DNA of 64,000 bases from Pseudomonas syringae KCTC 12500 (GCF_000507185.2 NZ_AYTM02000002.1:1821501-1885500), one strand, 5' to 3'; counted from the stretch's first letter, positions 55,592-64,000 are shown. Program-made: numbers and translations. Notes: generated by a model from the letters alone, not told the origin.

Positions 55592-56301
55592 ACCTGTTCG
55601 AATGGCTCAAACCACGGCCGAAAAAGACACCCTTGCACGCGCATCAACTGGATCGCCTGGAGCGGCTGCCGGTGTGCGCGAACCTCAGCGACAGGTCACT
55701 GCGTGAACAGCGCTGGGTCGTGCTCGACCTGGAAACCAGCGGCCTGAATATGAACCGTGATCAGGTGCTGTCCATTGGTGCGGTAGTGATTGAAGACGGC
55801 GCCATCGATCTGGGCCAGCAGTTCGAGCGCACGCTATTGCGCGTCGACCACAAGATCAGTCCGGCCGTTCTGATTCATGGGCTGGCGCCTAGCGCGATTG
55901 CCGCTGGCAGTGAGCCGGTCGAAGCCTTGCTGGACTTCATGGAGTTCGTCGGTGACAGCCCGATTCTCGGCTTTCATGCGCCATTCGATCAGCACATGCT
56001 GTCACGCGCCTTGAAGGAAAGCCTGGGCTATCGCTTGCAGCATGCGTTTTTCGACGTCGCCGAAATAGCCCCGATGCTGTGCGAACACGCCAACCTGCGT
56101 CATGCCGGGCTGGATGACTGGACTCGTTTCTTTGGTCTGCATGCCGAAGAGCGTCACCATGCCAGCGCCGATGCGCTGGTCACCGCAGAACTGGCGCTGA
56201 TCCTGTTCAGCCACGCCCGTCGTCAGCAGATCGACAGCCCCTTGCGGCTGGAGGAAGCACTCGGGCAGTGGCGCAGGCGCAGACAGTCGCATTCGTTCTG
56301 A
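55588..56301 (+). CDS. DnaQ-like 3'-5' exonuclease
   Basis: 237 aa. The DEDDh exonuclease motifs are visible: ExoI VVLDLETSGLN (D-x-E), ExoII LGFHAPFDQHML (D), ExoIIIe HHASADALVTAEL (H-x5-D). This is the epsilon/RNase T fold. It lacks a polymerase partner domain. It is translationally coupled to the upstream CBS/DUF294 gene, a pairing known from several gamma-proteobacteria; the biological substrate is not established. It converges with the zapA-like gene, leaving 25 nt. Confidence 0.9.
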   Translation: MNLFEWLKPRPKKTPLHAHQLDRLERLPVCANLSDRSLREQRWVVLDLETSGLNMNRDQVLSIGAVVIEDGAIDLGQQFERTLLRVDHKISPAVLIHGLAPSAIAAGSEPVEALLDFMEFVGDSPILGFHAPFDQHMLSRALKESLGYRLQHAFFDVAEIAPMLCEHANLRHAGLDDWTRFFGLHAEERHHASADALVTAELALILFSHARRQQIDSPLRLEEALGQWRRRRQSHSF

Positions 56302-56326
56302 CTGCGACTGCGTCAGCGCCTCACGT

Positions 56327-56629
56327 TCAGTTCGGGGCGATGGTCTTGGCGATCACATCCACCGTCGCTTCGACCTGCTCCCGGTAGCGCTTGAGCTCGA
56401 CCTTGTGCAGTTGCTCAAGCTCGATCTGCTGCGAACAAAGGTTCAGCGCAGCAAGGACCAGCAGACGGTCACCGATCAACGTCGGGTATTTGCGCTTGGT
56501 GTCGGCCAGCGATGCATTGAGCATCGCAGCGGCCTTCATGAGCGTCAGGTCTTCGCCAGCCGGCGCCTTGACCGAGTACTCATTGCCCAGAATGGTGAGA
56601 ACGGTTACACCGCTGCCATCGACGTTCAT
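56327..56629 (-). CDS. ZapA-like cell-division protein
   Basis: 100 aa. The N-terminal beta domain VTVLTILGNEYSVKAPAGE followed by the helix LMKAAAMLNASLADTKRKYP, the GDRLLVLAALNLCSQQIEL core and a long coiled-coil helix is the ZapA pattern; ZapA bundles FtsZ filaments. In Pseudomonas the canonical zapA is flanked by the 6S RNA gene ssrS and the formyl-THF cyclo-ligase gene; neither is here. The sequence also seems unlike the canonical Pseudomonas ZapA as I remember it, so this may be a paralogue. It overlaps the upstream coiled-coil gene by 4 nt. Confidence 0.8.
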   Translation of the reverse strand: MNVDGSGVTVLTILGNEYSVKAPAGEDLTLMKAAAMLNASLADTKRKYPTLIGDRLLVLAALNLCSQQIELEQLHKVELKRYREQVEATVDVIAKTIAPN

Positions 56630-56859
56630 GCGCCGACAGCACTTGCGCTGGTCGCGCGATCAACCAGTGCCTGGATGCGCGCGGCAGTGCTGCCATGCTT
56701 CTCTTCCTGCTCCATCAGACTCAGTTGCAAGTTCTCGTTCTCGTCCTTGGCTTTTGCCAGCTCGGCACTGAGCTGTGCATTTGTTTCCTGAAGGGCCTGG
56801 TTCTGCTGCACCAGATCGCCGACAAGTTGTTCCAATTGGCTAAGGGAGGCTTCCAACAT
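56626..56859 (-). CDS. Small coiled-coil protein (TIGR02449/ZapB-like)
   Basis: 77 aa, almost entirely one coiled coil with leucine heptads (LSQLEQLVGDLVQQNQALQ, LSAELAKAKDENENLQ). Such proteins accompany zapA in Pseudomonas and are thought to serve cell division. The ATG at 56859 (MLEASLSQ) has GAGAAA upstream; an in-frame start 8 codons earlier exists. Its end overlaps the zapA-like start by ATGA, so the two are co-translated. Confidence 0.78.
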   Translation of the reverse strand: MLEASLSQLEQLVGDLVQQNQALQETNAQLSAELAKAKDENENLQLSLMEQEEKHGSTAARIQALVDRATSASAVGA

Positions 56860-57270
56860 TTTGATTTCTCGAGCAAATTTCAACGGGCGCGTACGATAAA
56901 GAAAAGTCGCTGCGCATACCAGCGCTCACCGCTCTGTCATCACATCGACACATCGATAACGTAGACGCGTAGGGGGCTTGTGACTCCTTATTCGGTATCC
57001 GGTTCCTGCTGTTCGTCAGACCGTCTGAAACTGCGACAAGTGCGCGCAGGCTATGGGCAGACTGCCATCTCGGAAAAAGCCTACGCCCCGTTTTTTCAAG
57101 GGCTTGCGCCCGACCCGGGAGAGAAATGAAGAAATCGTCACGATTAAGTCACGCCCAATACGTGCCTATCGGCTCAAGACTTTAGTCGCACGTCCGATAG
57201 GCACCCCACTTACGGCTTTATCCCCGTCTCTAAATCGCATGGAACGCGTCAATGACCCTGGAAGCTTTCT
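56860..57270. other. Intergenic region between the zapA-like pair and the chemoreceptor gene
   Basis: About 400 nt between divergent genes, holding both promoters. I see no 6S RNA-like fold and no supported gene. A short frame at 57053-57289 has no ribosome binding site. Confidence 0.4.
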
Positions 57271-58896
57271 ATGTCCCTGCGAAATATGAACATCGCGCCC
57301 CGAGCGTTTCTTGGATTTGCCATGATCGGCACCCTCATGCTGATTCTGGGCGTCTTTGCGCTGTCACAGATGAGCAAGATTCGCAGCGCCACCGAGGTGC
57401 TGGCCGACAGCAATGTGCCCAGCATCAAGAGCCTCGATCGCTTCGCTGAAGTCAGTATTCGTCTGCGGGTGCTGTCCTACCGATTGCTGGTCAACCGCGA
57501 TCCGGAAACCCAGCAGAAAACCATCGAACTCATGGCGATGCGCAACAAGCAGATCACTGACGCTCAGGCCGTTTACGAGAAGCTGATCAGTGGCCCCGAC
57601 GAGCGCGACCTCTATAGCCAGTACGTGCAGCTGCTGGGCCAGTATCGCCAGCTTGAAGAGCGCCTGAAAACGCTGACCCGTGCCAACAACATCGACGAAC
57701 TGCAGGGCTTGCTCAACAACGAAATGGTCAGCAACTCCGACCAGATGAACGTTGTGCTGCGCAAACTGGTGGAGATCAATACAACGCAGTTGAATGCGGT
57801 CAAAGAACAGGCCTCCGTCGAGTATGACTCGGCATTCAACATGGTGATCGGGTTGCTGATCGCCGCCACACTGCTGACGATCGTGTTTGCCTGGATGCTG
57901 ATCAAGAGCATTACCACACCGATCGCCACCGCACTGCTAGCAGCGGAGACCATTGCGCAAGGCAACCTGACCAAGCCGATCAGTATCGACGGCAGCGATG
58001 AAGCCGGTCGTCTGCTGCTGGCCATGAAAACCATGCAGGACAAGCTGCGCGATACCTTGCAGGGTATTTCCGGCTCGGCCACGCAACTGGCCTCGGCAGC
58101 CGAGGAGCTGAACGCCGTCACTGACGAAAGCGCACGCGGGCTGGTGCAGCAGAACGATGAAATAGAACAGGCTGCCACTGCGGTCAACCAGATGACCAGC
58201 GCCGTGGAAGAAGTGGCGCGCAACGCCACCAGCACCTCGCAGGCCTCGCGCAGCGCGGCGACCTCTGCAGGCGATGGCCGCGACCTGGTTCAGGAAACCG
58301 TCAGCGCCATCGAGCGCATGAGTGGCGACGTGCAAGGCACTGCCGAGCTGATCATCAGCCTGGCCAATGAGTCGCGTGACATCGGCAAGGTGCTCGACGT
58401 GATTCGCGGCCTGGCCGACCAGACCAACCTGCTGGCATTAAACGCCGCCATCGAAGCCGCACGTGCCGGTGAAGCTGGACGTGGTTTTGCCGTCGTCGCC
58501 GACGAAGTGCGTGCCCTGGCACACCGCACCCAGCAATCGACCAGCGAAATCGAACGCATGATCAGCAGCATTCAGACCGGCACGGAACAGGCTGTCAGCT
58601 CGATGCGCAACAGCACTGAACGCGCCGAATCGACCCTGAACATCGCCAAGGGCGCGGGCCAGGCACTGAACACCATCAACAGCGCGGTCGAAGAGATCAA
58701 CGAACGTAACATGGTCATCGCCAGCGCCGCCGAAGAACAGGCACAGGTCGCCCGCGAAGTGGACCGCAACCTGGTCAACATCCGCGACCTGTCGGCACAA
58801 TCCACCAACGGCGCCAACCAGACCAGCGCAGCCAGCACCGAGCTGTCACGCCTGGCAATCGACCTCAATGGCATGGTGGCGCGCTTCGCGCTTTGA
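57271..58896 (+). CDS. Methyl-accepting chemotaxis protein with four-helix-bundle sensor
   Basis: 541 aa. A first membrane helix (~10-32), a periplasmic helical sensor (~33-185, 4HB_MCP type), a second membrane helix (~188-210), a HAMP domain (~211-265) and a cytoplasmic signalling domain. The hairpin tip reads [44 protein letters not shown], the CheA/CheW contact region. No C-terminal CheR-tether pentapeptide is present (ends VARFAL). GGAAG stands before the ATG. The ligand is unknown. The second REP array begins ~40 nt after the stop. Confidence 0.92.
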   Translation: MSLRNMNIAPRAFLGFAMIGTLMLILGVFALSQMSKIRSATEVLADSNVPSIKSLDRFAEVSIRLRVLSYRLLVNRDPETQQKTIELMAMRNKQITDAQAVYEKLISGPDERDLYSQYVQLLGQYRQLEERLKTLTRANNIDELQGLLNNEMVSNSDQMNVVLRKLVEINTTQLNAVKEQASVEYDSAFNMVIGLLIAATLLTIVFAWMLIKSITTPIATALLAAETIAQGNLTKPISIDGSDEAGRLLLAMKTMQDKLRDTLQGISGSATQLASAAEELNAVTDESARGLVQQNDEIEQAATAVNQMTSAVEEVARNATSTSQASRSAATSAGDGRDLVQETVSAIERMSGDVQGTAELIISLANESRDIGKVLDVIRGLADQTNLLALNAAIEAARAGEAGRGFAVVADEVRALAHRTQQSTSEIERMISSIQTGTEQAVSSMRNSTERAESTLNIAKGAGQALNTINSAVEEINERNMVIASAAEEQAQVAREVDRNLVNIRDLSAQSTNGANQTSAASTELSRLAIDLNGMVARFAL

Positions 58897-58934
58897 TGCT
58901 TGAAAACGGGCGTTTTATTTCCGGAAGCTATGTT

Positions 58935-59197
58935 GTGTGAAAGCCAGTCTTCGCGAACAAGTTCGCTCCTACGCCCTTCGGGCAGAAGCAGACCGTGAGC
59001 CCTCAGCTTCTGGCCGCAGGCCGTAGGAGCGAACTTGTTCGCGAAAAACACTCTCACGCCCTACGGCAGAAGCAAACCGTGACCCCTCAGCTTCTGGCCG
59101 CAGGCCGTAGGAGCGAACTTGTTCGCGAAAAACACTCTCACGTCCTGCGGCAGAAGCAAACCGTGATCCCCCAGCTTCTGGCCGCAGGCCGTAGGAG
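58935..59197. repeat. REP array 2, left part (84-bp period)
   Basis: GTAGGAGCGAACTTGTTCGCG recurs with an 84-bp period (GTAGGAG at 59023, 59107, 59191), each unit also holding CAGCTTCTGGCCGCAGGCC and CGGCAGAAGCAAACCGTG. The leftmost REP at 58949-58970 is inverted. The last unit is split by the IS110 copy at 59198. Confidence 0.88.
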
Positions 59198-59220
59198 ATT
59201 CTATGGTTTTGGCAAAGCCC

Positions 59221-60168
59221 TCAAGCCACTTTTGTTTGATATTCGCTCTGGTTCTTTAACAGAGCGAAGACTACTCGAGCCAACTTTCGGGAGAGCATGA
59301 CCAGCGCTTGAGTTGTACTAAAGCCACGCTTTCTCTGCTCTTCATAAAAAGGCTTCCAGGCCGGCGTACGGCTCCCGGACATAGCCGCGTTGTGCAGCAA
59401 CCGTCGGGCTTCTGGATCGCCGCGTTTGGTCAATCGACGAGGTCCATCACTTTGCCCTGATTTGGATACTCTCAGGTCCAGCCCAAGAAACGCGATAAAG
59501 GCGTTCGCTCCGCTGAACTCGCCTCGCTGAAAAGAAGTGACCAAGCGAGCTGCAGTCAGAAAGCCGATCCCTTCTACTTTCATACAGCGGTTGACCTGCC
59601 TCATCAGCCCGGCTTCCTGCAGTACATCGCGAATCTTCTTTTCAACGAGCGCCTCAAATCGTTTCATCGAGTTGACCTGATTGGCGAACGCTGTTCTCAG
59701 AAAAGGCTCGTTGGTCCAGCTTTGTACCAGGCCAGTACGAGCCTGAACCAAGGCTGCACGACGTCGGAACAGGCTCAGAAGCTGCCGATAAAGCGGGCTC
59801 GCAGGTATCCAGGGCCGCAACTCATCAAGCTCGTTTTTCAGGTATCGGGCCAACAAACGAGCATCTTGGGCATCGGTTTTGGCGCGTATGTTGACGCCTT
59901 TACGGTAATGACTGAGCTGATAGCCATCCACCATATAAATGTCACAGCCTGCTTCGTGGGCCGCATCCGCGAACAGGACGTGATAGACGTTAGTGGCTTC
60001 GATGGCGATGGCGCAGCTGCTCGCCAAGGCCTTCAGCCATTGGGTGATGGCGACTTTGGTATTGGGGATTGCCTCAAGTCGATCATATTGATCGTGGTAG
60101 ATCACCAGCTCATTCTTGGCGACATCTACACCGATGATCGGTTTTTGCAGAGTAACCCGCATTGCCAT
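59221..60168 (-). CDS. IS110-family DEDD transposase, copy 2
   Basis: 315 aa, identical in protein sequence to copy 1, with the DEDD residues (GVDVAKNE, IEATNVYH, KTDAQDARL) and the C-terminal domain intact. Preservation of the protein while the DNA shows a few silent differences suggests both copies are recent and functional. Downstream of its 3' end only 23 nt remain to the IS edge. Confidence 0.95.
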   Translation of the reverse strand: MAMRVTLQKPIIGVDVAKNELVIYHDQYDRLEAIPNTKVAITQWLKALASSCAIAIEATNVYHVLFADAAHEAGCDIYMVDGYQLSHYRKGVNIRAKTDAQDARLLARYLKNELDELRPWIPASPLYRQLLSLFRRRAALVQARTGLVQSWTNEPFLRTAFANQVNSMKRFEALVEKKIRDVLQEAGLMRQVNRCMKVEGIGFLTAARLVTSFQRGEFSGANAFIAFLGLDLRVSKSGQSDGPRRLTKRGDPEARRLLHNAAMSGSRTPAWKPFYEEQRKRGFSTTQALVMLSRKLARVVFALLKNQSEYQTKVA

Positions 60169-60194
60169 AACGCCTCCTCGGGGATAAGGTTTAC

Positions 60195-60364
60195 AGACTT
60201 GAAGGGGCCACCCAGAGGCGCAGGCTTGTTTCTATCGTAGGTTGTGAGCCTTAAGCATTCTTTATCGGCGCTTGGGTGAAAGGAGGAGGGGTGAAATCTC
60301 CTACGGGTCTGTACTGCGCGAACAGTCAGAAGCGAACTAAGTCCCTCCTCCTCCCTTCAAGTCT
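60195..60364 (-). ncRNA. Candidate bridge RNA of the IS110 element, copy 2
   Basis: Sequence equals the copy 1 candidate. Closing stem at 60195-60206 with 60353-60364; target-loop segments at 60330-60338 (AGTTCGCTT on the minus strand) and 60298-60304 (GTAGGAG); donor-loop segments at 60254-60261 and 60225-60229. The target in array 2 is the same motif as in array 1, as the segments predict. Confidence 0.75.
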
Positions 60365-60373
60365 TACCATACA

Positions 60374-60557
60374 AGCGAACTTGTTCGCGAAAAACACTCT
60401 CACGCCCTGCGGCAGAAGCAAACCGTGATCCCTCAGCTTCTGGCCGCAGGCCGTAGGAGCGAACTTGTTCGCGAAAAACACTCACGCCCTACGGCAGAAG
60501 CAAACCGTGATCCCCAGCTTCTGGCCGCAGGCCGTAGGAGCGAACTTGTTCGCGAAA
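60374..60557. repeat. REP array 2, right part
   Basis: Continues the 84-bp repeat after the IS: REP palindromes GCGAACTTGTTCGCG at 60375, 60459 and 60540. The last ends 13 nt before the RAYT pseudogene stop. The array has five units in all when the IS is removed. Confidence 0.88.
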
Positions 60558-60569
60558 GCTGCCCGTGCC

Positions 60570-61028
60570 TCAAACCCAGATAGCATCCCACAGCGGGTAA
60601 TCCTCAAGCTTTTTAACCAAGCCCGCACGTAAAGGATTGGCCACGATATAACGGGCTATCGGCGCAATATCCTTTTCGTCGCGGATTGCTCTGTCGTGGT
60701 ACCCGGATTGCCACAAAGCGTGACGACGGACACACCGTTTTCCAACTGCAATCGAGCTTCGGGCCTTTAATTATTTCATCAAGCTGGGCAAATCACCGGC
60801 CTTGAGTTCAAAAAGCCAGTGGAGATGGTCAGGCATGACTACCCATGCCATAGACTTGACCAGCCCCTGCTCTTCGCAACGCTTCATTTCTCGTACGAGC
60901 AGCCGTCCCAGCTGCATTTCGGCGAACACAGGTACACGGCCCTTCGTCACTGAAGTGACCATGTAAATCTGACCGACTGCCGAGTATCTGCCTTTGCGCA
61001 GGTGTCGTGTCGTTGCGCAATCAGGCAT
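60570..61028 (-). pseudogene. REP-associated tyrosine transposase (RAYT) with an in-frame stop
   Basis: The frame from 61028 encodes the start of a Y1/HUH transposase (HLRKGRYSAVGQIYMVTSVTKGR, then the HUH motif MPDHLHWL) and meets TAA at 60771-60773. The same frame then continues without a gap to TGA at 60570-60572 and holds the rest of the family: RSSIAVGKR, LWQSGYHDRAIR with the catalytic Tyr, and DIAPIARYIVANPLRAGLVKK. One point mutation (for example CAA to TAA) therefore explains the break. RAYTs move or maintain REP sequences; this one borders REP array 2. Confidence 0.88.
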
Positions 61029-61152
61029 TCCATCGCCCTCCAGAACCGGTTCAACGTTGAACCTTAGCGTCTGTAGGGCGATGAGCAGAGCGAATGTTTT
61101 ACAGCCTGTGAGAGATGCTTTCTCGTCGTGGGCATTTGCAAACCGGACTTTT

Positions 61153-62256
61153 TTAAAGCCTCACACTCGCAAACGTCGACTCATTACGCGCCTGACTCAG
61201 AGCCGACATCGGCCCGGACAACGGAGCGAGCACCAGGGCCTGCGGGATTGGCATCATCGCGACCTGCTGTGCGGTGTTGGACCCTACGCGCTCGTCACGT
61301 GGCGGGATGCCGAAGTATTCGCGGTAGCATTTGGAGAAGTGCGGTGTCGACACGAAGCCGCACACCGACGCCACTTCGATGATCGACATCGGTGTCTGCT
61401 TGAGCAGCTGTCGGGCGCGAATCAGGCGCAGTTTCAGGTAGTAGCGCGAAGGCGAACAGTGCAGGTATTTCTGGAACAACCGCTCCAGCTGCCTGCGCGA
61501 AACGGCGACATACACAGCCAGTTCGTCAAGATCGATCGGCTCTTCAAGATTGGCTTCCATCAGCGCCACGATTTCCTGCAGCTTCGGCTGATTGGTGCCC
61601 AGCATGTGCTTGAGCGGCACGCGTTGATGGTCCTGTTCGTTGCGAATGCGCTCGTAGACGAACATCTCGGAAATGGCTGCCGACAACTCGCGCCCATGAT
61701 CACGACTGATCAGGTGCAGCATCATGTCCAGCGGTGCGGTGCCGCCCGAGCTGGTGAAACGATTGCGGTCCAGCGTAAACAGCCGGGTGCTCATCGACAC
61801 GCGCGGAAAGGCTTCCTGCATCGAGGCCAGACATTCCCAATGCACGCTGCACTCGAAACCATCCAGCAAACCCGCACACGCCAGCGCCCAACTGCCGGTG
61901 CACACGGCGCCCAGACGACGCGACTGACGCGCCTGGCCCTGTAGCCAGCTGACATGTTCACGCGTGACGGAGCGTTGAATACCGACACCGCCGCAGACGA
62001 TGACGGTATCGAGCAAAGGAGCCTTGTGCATCGCCGCATCCGGCGTGATCTGCAGACCATCGCTGGCCCAGACCTGGCCGCCGTCGACACTCAGCGTGGT
62101 CCAGCGATACAACTCGCGGCCCGACAGCTGGTTGGCCATGCGAAGGGGTTCTACCGCCGATGCGAGGGAGATCAGGGTGAAGTTATCCAGCAGCAGAAAG
62201 CCGATGGACTGTGGCGCGCGATTCTGGGGTTGAGTCCCTTGATTGAACGATGTCAT
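61153..62256 (-). CDS. gbdR: GbdR, glycine-betaine-responsive AraC/GlxA-family activator
   Basis: 367 aa. An N-terminal DJ-1/GATase1-like domain (SIGFLLLDNFTLISLASAVEPLRMAN, VIVCGGVGIQ, GAVCTGSWALACAGLLDG) is followed by a C-terminal AraC HTH pair (VSRRQLERLFQKYLHCSPSRYYLKLRLIRARQLL, EVASVCGFVSTPHFSKCYREYFG). It closely matches GbdR, which activates choline, betaine and dimethylglycine catabolism and uptake. AGGAG precedes MTSFNQG at 62256. A cbcX-like gene follows divergently, which supports the role. Confidence 0.92.
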   Translation of the reverse strand: MTSFNQGTQPQNRAPQSIGFLLLDNFTLISLASAVEPLRMANQLSGRELYRWTTLSVDGGQVWASDGLQITPDAAMHKAPLLDTVIVCGGVGIQRSVTREHVSWLQGQARQSRRLGAVCTGSWALACAGLLDGFECSVHWECLASMQEAFPRVSMSTRLFTLDRNRFTSSGGTAPLDMMLHLISRDHGRELSAAISEMFVYERIRNEQDHQRVPLKHMLGTNQPKLQEIVALMEANLEEPIDLDELAVYVAVSRRQLERLFQKYLHCSPSRYYLKLRLIRARQLLKQTPMSIIEVASVCGFVSTPHFSKCYREYFGIPPRDERVGSNTAQQVAMMPIPQALVLAPLSGPMSALSQARNESTFASVRL

Positions 62257-63038
62257 CACACTATCTCCTCTCATATGGCATACGGTTGGCCCCAGTACAG
62301 GCTCTTGTTGTAGCCCTCGTCACTGAAGGCGCTGTGATGACATCGCAAATCCCATGCCGGAATTTGATCGCTCATTCAAGAACACCCGAAAGCGACGTCG
62401 CGAAGCGTCTAACCGGCTGCGACCCACTTACCTGTTTGCGACAGCGAGGCCGCGGATCGCGCAGCTCGATGAGCAGTTCGGTAGCACTTGACGGAAACGA
62501 CCAAAGGGTCTTGTCACGCCGAGTGCTACTCAAGGCACACCTCGAGGAAACGCTGCGCAGGGTAGACGCTCGCGCTAAAAAGTGGCGGCCTGCAGGGCGC
62601 GTGATCGAAAAGCGCGCAGCCACCAAAAATGACACCCTACATGGCGTGACCACTGCCGGATCCGACCCGATAATGAACTTGTCGGCGTTACTCCCCTCCA
62701 AAACACCGCGTTCGCGCAGGCACCGACCTGCCAACCGACCGCTGCCGATCTGCGCAGCGACTGTGTAACGTACTGGCCGTTTTTTCGCAGTTCCGACACT
62801 GCAACCGGGCGTGCGTACGATGCAACGAATCTGTAAGCGACCTTGCGCGCACTGGATACGACGCCTCCTGCACTGGATACGACGCCCCCTGTAGGCGTTT
62901 GATTTTCCCTGTTACATGATCGGTTCCGACTCGATCGCCCGGCGCAGTGATGGAGCTTCGCGAAAAGCCTCGCCAACCCATAAGCCGCGTCAGCGTTCAC
63001 CTGCTGATGACTAAAAGAAACTCACAGGAGTCCACCCC
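62257..63038. other. Intergenic region between gbdR and the betaine-binding protein gene
   Basis: About 780 nt. Several medium frames run through it, but they overlap the tandem repeat at 62849-62890 and lack ribosome binding sites. It should hold both divergent promoters. No RNA gene was recognised. Confidence 0.45.
62849..62890. promoter_or_regulatory. 21-bp tandem direct repeat, candidate GbdR/AraC-type site
   Basis: GCACTGGATACGACGCC followed by YCCT occurs twice head-to-tail (62849-62869, 62870-62890) with one mismatch. The 21-bp period is two helical turns, as for direct-repeat half-sites of AraC-family activators. It ends 148 nt before the cbcX-like start. Confidence 0.5.
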
Positions 63039-63986
63039 ATGAAAGGTTCCAAATCGTTGCTGTTGGCCGCTACGCTCTGTATGCCGGTGCTAGCCCAGGC
63101 AGCCGAGCCAGAGGCCTGTCATACGGTCAACTTCTCCGATGTCGGCTGGACTGACATTACCGTCACCACTGCGGTAACCAGCGCCGTACTCGAGTCACTG
63201 GGTTACAAGACCAAAACCACCATGATTTCCGTACCGGTGACCTACAAGTCGCTGGCCGACGGCAAGAACATGGACGTGTTCCTCGGCAACTGGATGCCGA
63301 CCATGGAAAACGACATCAAGCCCTATCGCGAAGCAGGGACCGTCGAAACCGTGCGTGCCAATCTGGAGAACGCCAAGTACACCCTCGCGGTGCCGGAAGC
63401 GCTTTACGACAAAGGTCTGCATGACTTCGCCGACATCGCCAAATTCAAGAAGGAACTGGGCGGCAAGATCTACGGCATCGAGCCTGGCAATGACGGCAAT
63501 CGCCTGATCCAGAGCATGATCGACAAGAACGCCTTCCGCCTCAAAGACGCAGGTTTCAAGGTCGTGGAGTCCAGCGAAGCCGCAATGCTGTCGCAGGTCG
63601 ACCGCGCCGTGAAACGCAAAAACGATGTGGTGTTCCTCGGCTGGGAACCGCACCCGATGAACACCCGTTTCAAGATGAAATATCTGACTGGTGGCGATGA
63701 CTTCTTCGGCCCCAACTATGGCCAGGCGACGATCTACACCAACACCCGCAAAGGCTACAGTCAGGAGTGCAGCAACGTAGGTCAGCTGCTCAAGAATCTG
63801 TCCTTCACGCTGAACATGGAAAGCACCCTGATGGGTAACGTGCTGGACGACAAAATGAAGCCTGATGCCGCCGCCAAGGCGTGGATCAAGAAAAACCCTC
63901 AAGTACTCGACACCTGGCTCGCAGGCGTGACCACCGTCGATGGCAAGCCAGGCCTGGAGGCCGCCAAAGCCAAGTTGACCCAGTAA
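63039..63986 (+). CDS. cbcX: Choline/betaine-type ABC transporter substrate-binding protein
   Basis: 315 aa with a Sec signal peptide (MKGSKSLLLAATLCMPVLAQA, cut before AEPE). It belongs to the OpuAC/ChoX family: VNFSDVGWTDITVTTAVTSAVLESLGY, MDVFLGNWMPTMENDIKPY (aromatic cage tryptophans), YGIEPGNDGNR and VVFLGWEPHPMN. These proteins bind quaternary amines such as choline, betaine or carnitine. CACAGGAG precedes the ATG. Partner cbcW/cbcV genes would lie beyond the window edge. The symbol is by resemblance and proximity to gbdR; choX, caiX or betX-type specificity is possible. Confidence 0.85.
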   Translation: MKGSKSLLLAATLCMPVLAQAAEPEACHTVNFSDVGWTDITVTTAVTSAVLESLGYKTKTTMISVPVTYKSLADGKNMDVFLGNWMPTMENDIKPYREAGTVETVRANLENAKYTLAVPEALYDKGLHDFADIAKFKKELGGKIYGIEPGNDGNRLIQSMIDKNAFRLKDAGFKVVESSEAAMLSQVDRAVKRKNDVVFLGWEPHPMNTRFKMKYLTGGDDFFGPNYGQATIYTNTRKGYSQECSNVGQLLKNLSFTLNMESTLMGNVLDDKMKPDAAAKAWIKKNPQVLDTWLAGVTTVDGKPGLEAAKAKLTQ

Positions 63987-64000
63987 GCCGACAGCAGGCG

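Larger units (their letters stand above)
59198..60373 (-). mobile_element. IS110-family insertion sequence, copy 2
   Basis: Same orientation, length (1176 bp) and boundaries as copy 1, offset by 42,554 nt. The only differences I noticed are three single bases, one near each of 59213, 59546 and 59573; the last two are synonymous. It lies in REP array 2 at the same position of the same motif, GTAGGAG|CGAACTTGTTCGCG, with AG at both junctions. The two copies are recent relatives. Confidence 0.92.

Noticed and set aside
56860..57270. 6S RNA next to the zapA-like gene
   Set aside because: No long rod-like fold with a central bubble could be recognised on either strand.

Overview
The window looks like chromosome of a Pseudomonas species, most likely of the P. 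syringae group. It is GC-rich and carries fluorescent-pseudomonad gene sets: pqqFABCDE, bioBFHCD, the lysine catabolic pair davBA, glcB, gbdR with a choline/betaine binding protein, and Pseudomonas REP palindromes with a REP-associated tyrosine transposase. Species assignment is inference from protein resemblance; no search was run.

Layout. (1) nt 1-1850 is the end of a genomic island, visibly more AT-rich than the rest. It holds the 3' part of a CBASS anti-phage operon (a Cap15-like membrane effector cut by the window edge, then a CD-NTase) and stops at a 25-bp tRNA 3' fragment followed by a terminator, a likely att site. (2) 2.0-8.6 kb: msrA, a formate/nitrite transporter, and a phosphopantetheinyl transferase coupled to a Pls/PosA-type single-module synthetase with a membrane-embedded triple hexapeptide-repeat C-terminus, of the kind that makes homopoly(amino acids). 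(3) 9.1-11.9 kb: a Fic protein with two palindromic operators, converging with a hipBA toxin-antitoxin pair. (4) 12.2-16.4 kb: FUSC exporter, Lrp-type regulator, davB-davA. (5) 16.5-18.5 kb: a ~130-bp tandem array of REP-containing repeats split by an IS110-family element. (6) 18.6-26.3 kb: pqqF, pqqA, pqqBCDE, an S9 peptidase and a YqaE/Pmp3 peptide. (7) 26.7-33.2 kb: two paralogous acyl-CoA dehydrogenases around a membrane diguanylate cyclase. (8) 33.3-38.7 kb: bioB-bioF-bioH-bioC-bioD opposite comF, with a BirA-type operator over the bioB promoter. (9) 38.8-47.4 kb: modE, phoX, and a six-gene operon of LacI regulator, ABC importer and phosphodiesterase. (10) 47.6-58.9 kb: srkA, rarD, gcvR-like gene, glcB, a lone receiver, a CBS/DUF294 protein with a DnaQ-like exonuclease, a ZapA paralogue pair and a chemoreceptor. 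(11) 58.9-61.0 kb: a second REP array (84-bp period) with a near-identical IS110 copy, and a RAYT gene broken by one stop codon. (12) 61.1-64.0 kb: gbdR and a cbcX-like gene.

Most striking point: both IS110 copies lie at the same nucleotide of the same REP motif. Their 5' non-coding end can fold into a closed two-loop RNA of about 170 nt. One loop carries segments that match the left and right halves of that REP target; the other carries segments resembling the IS ends. This is the architecture expected of a bridge RNA, here specific for REP DNA.
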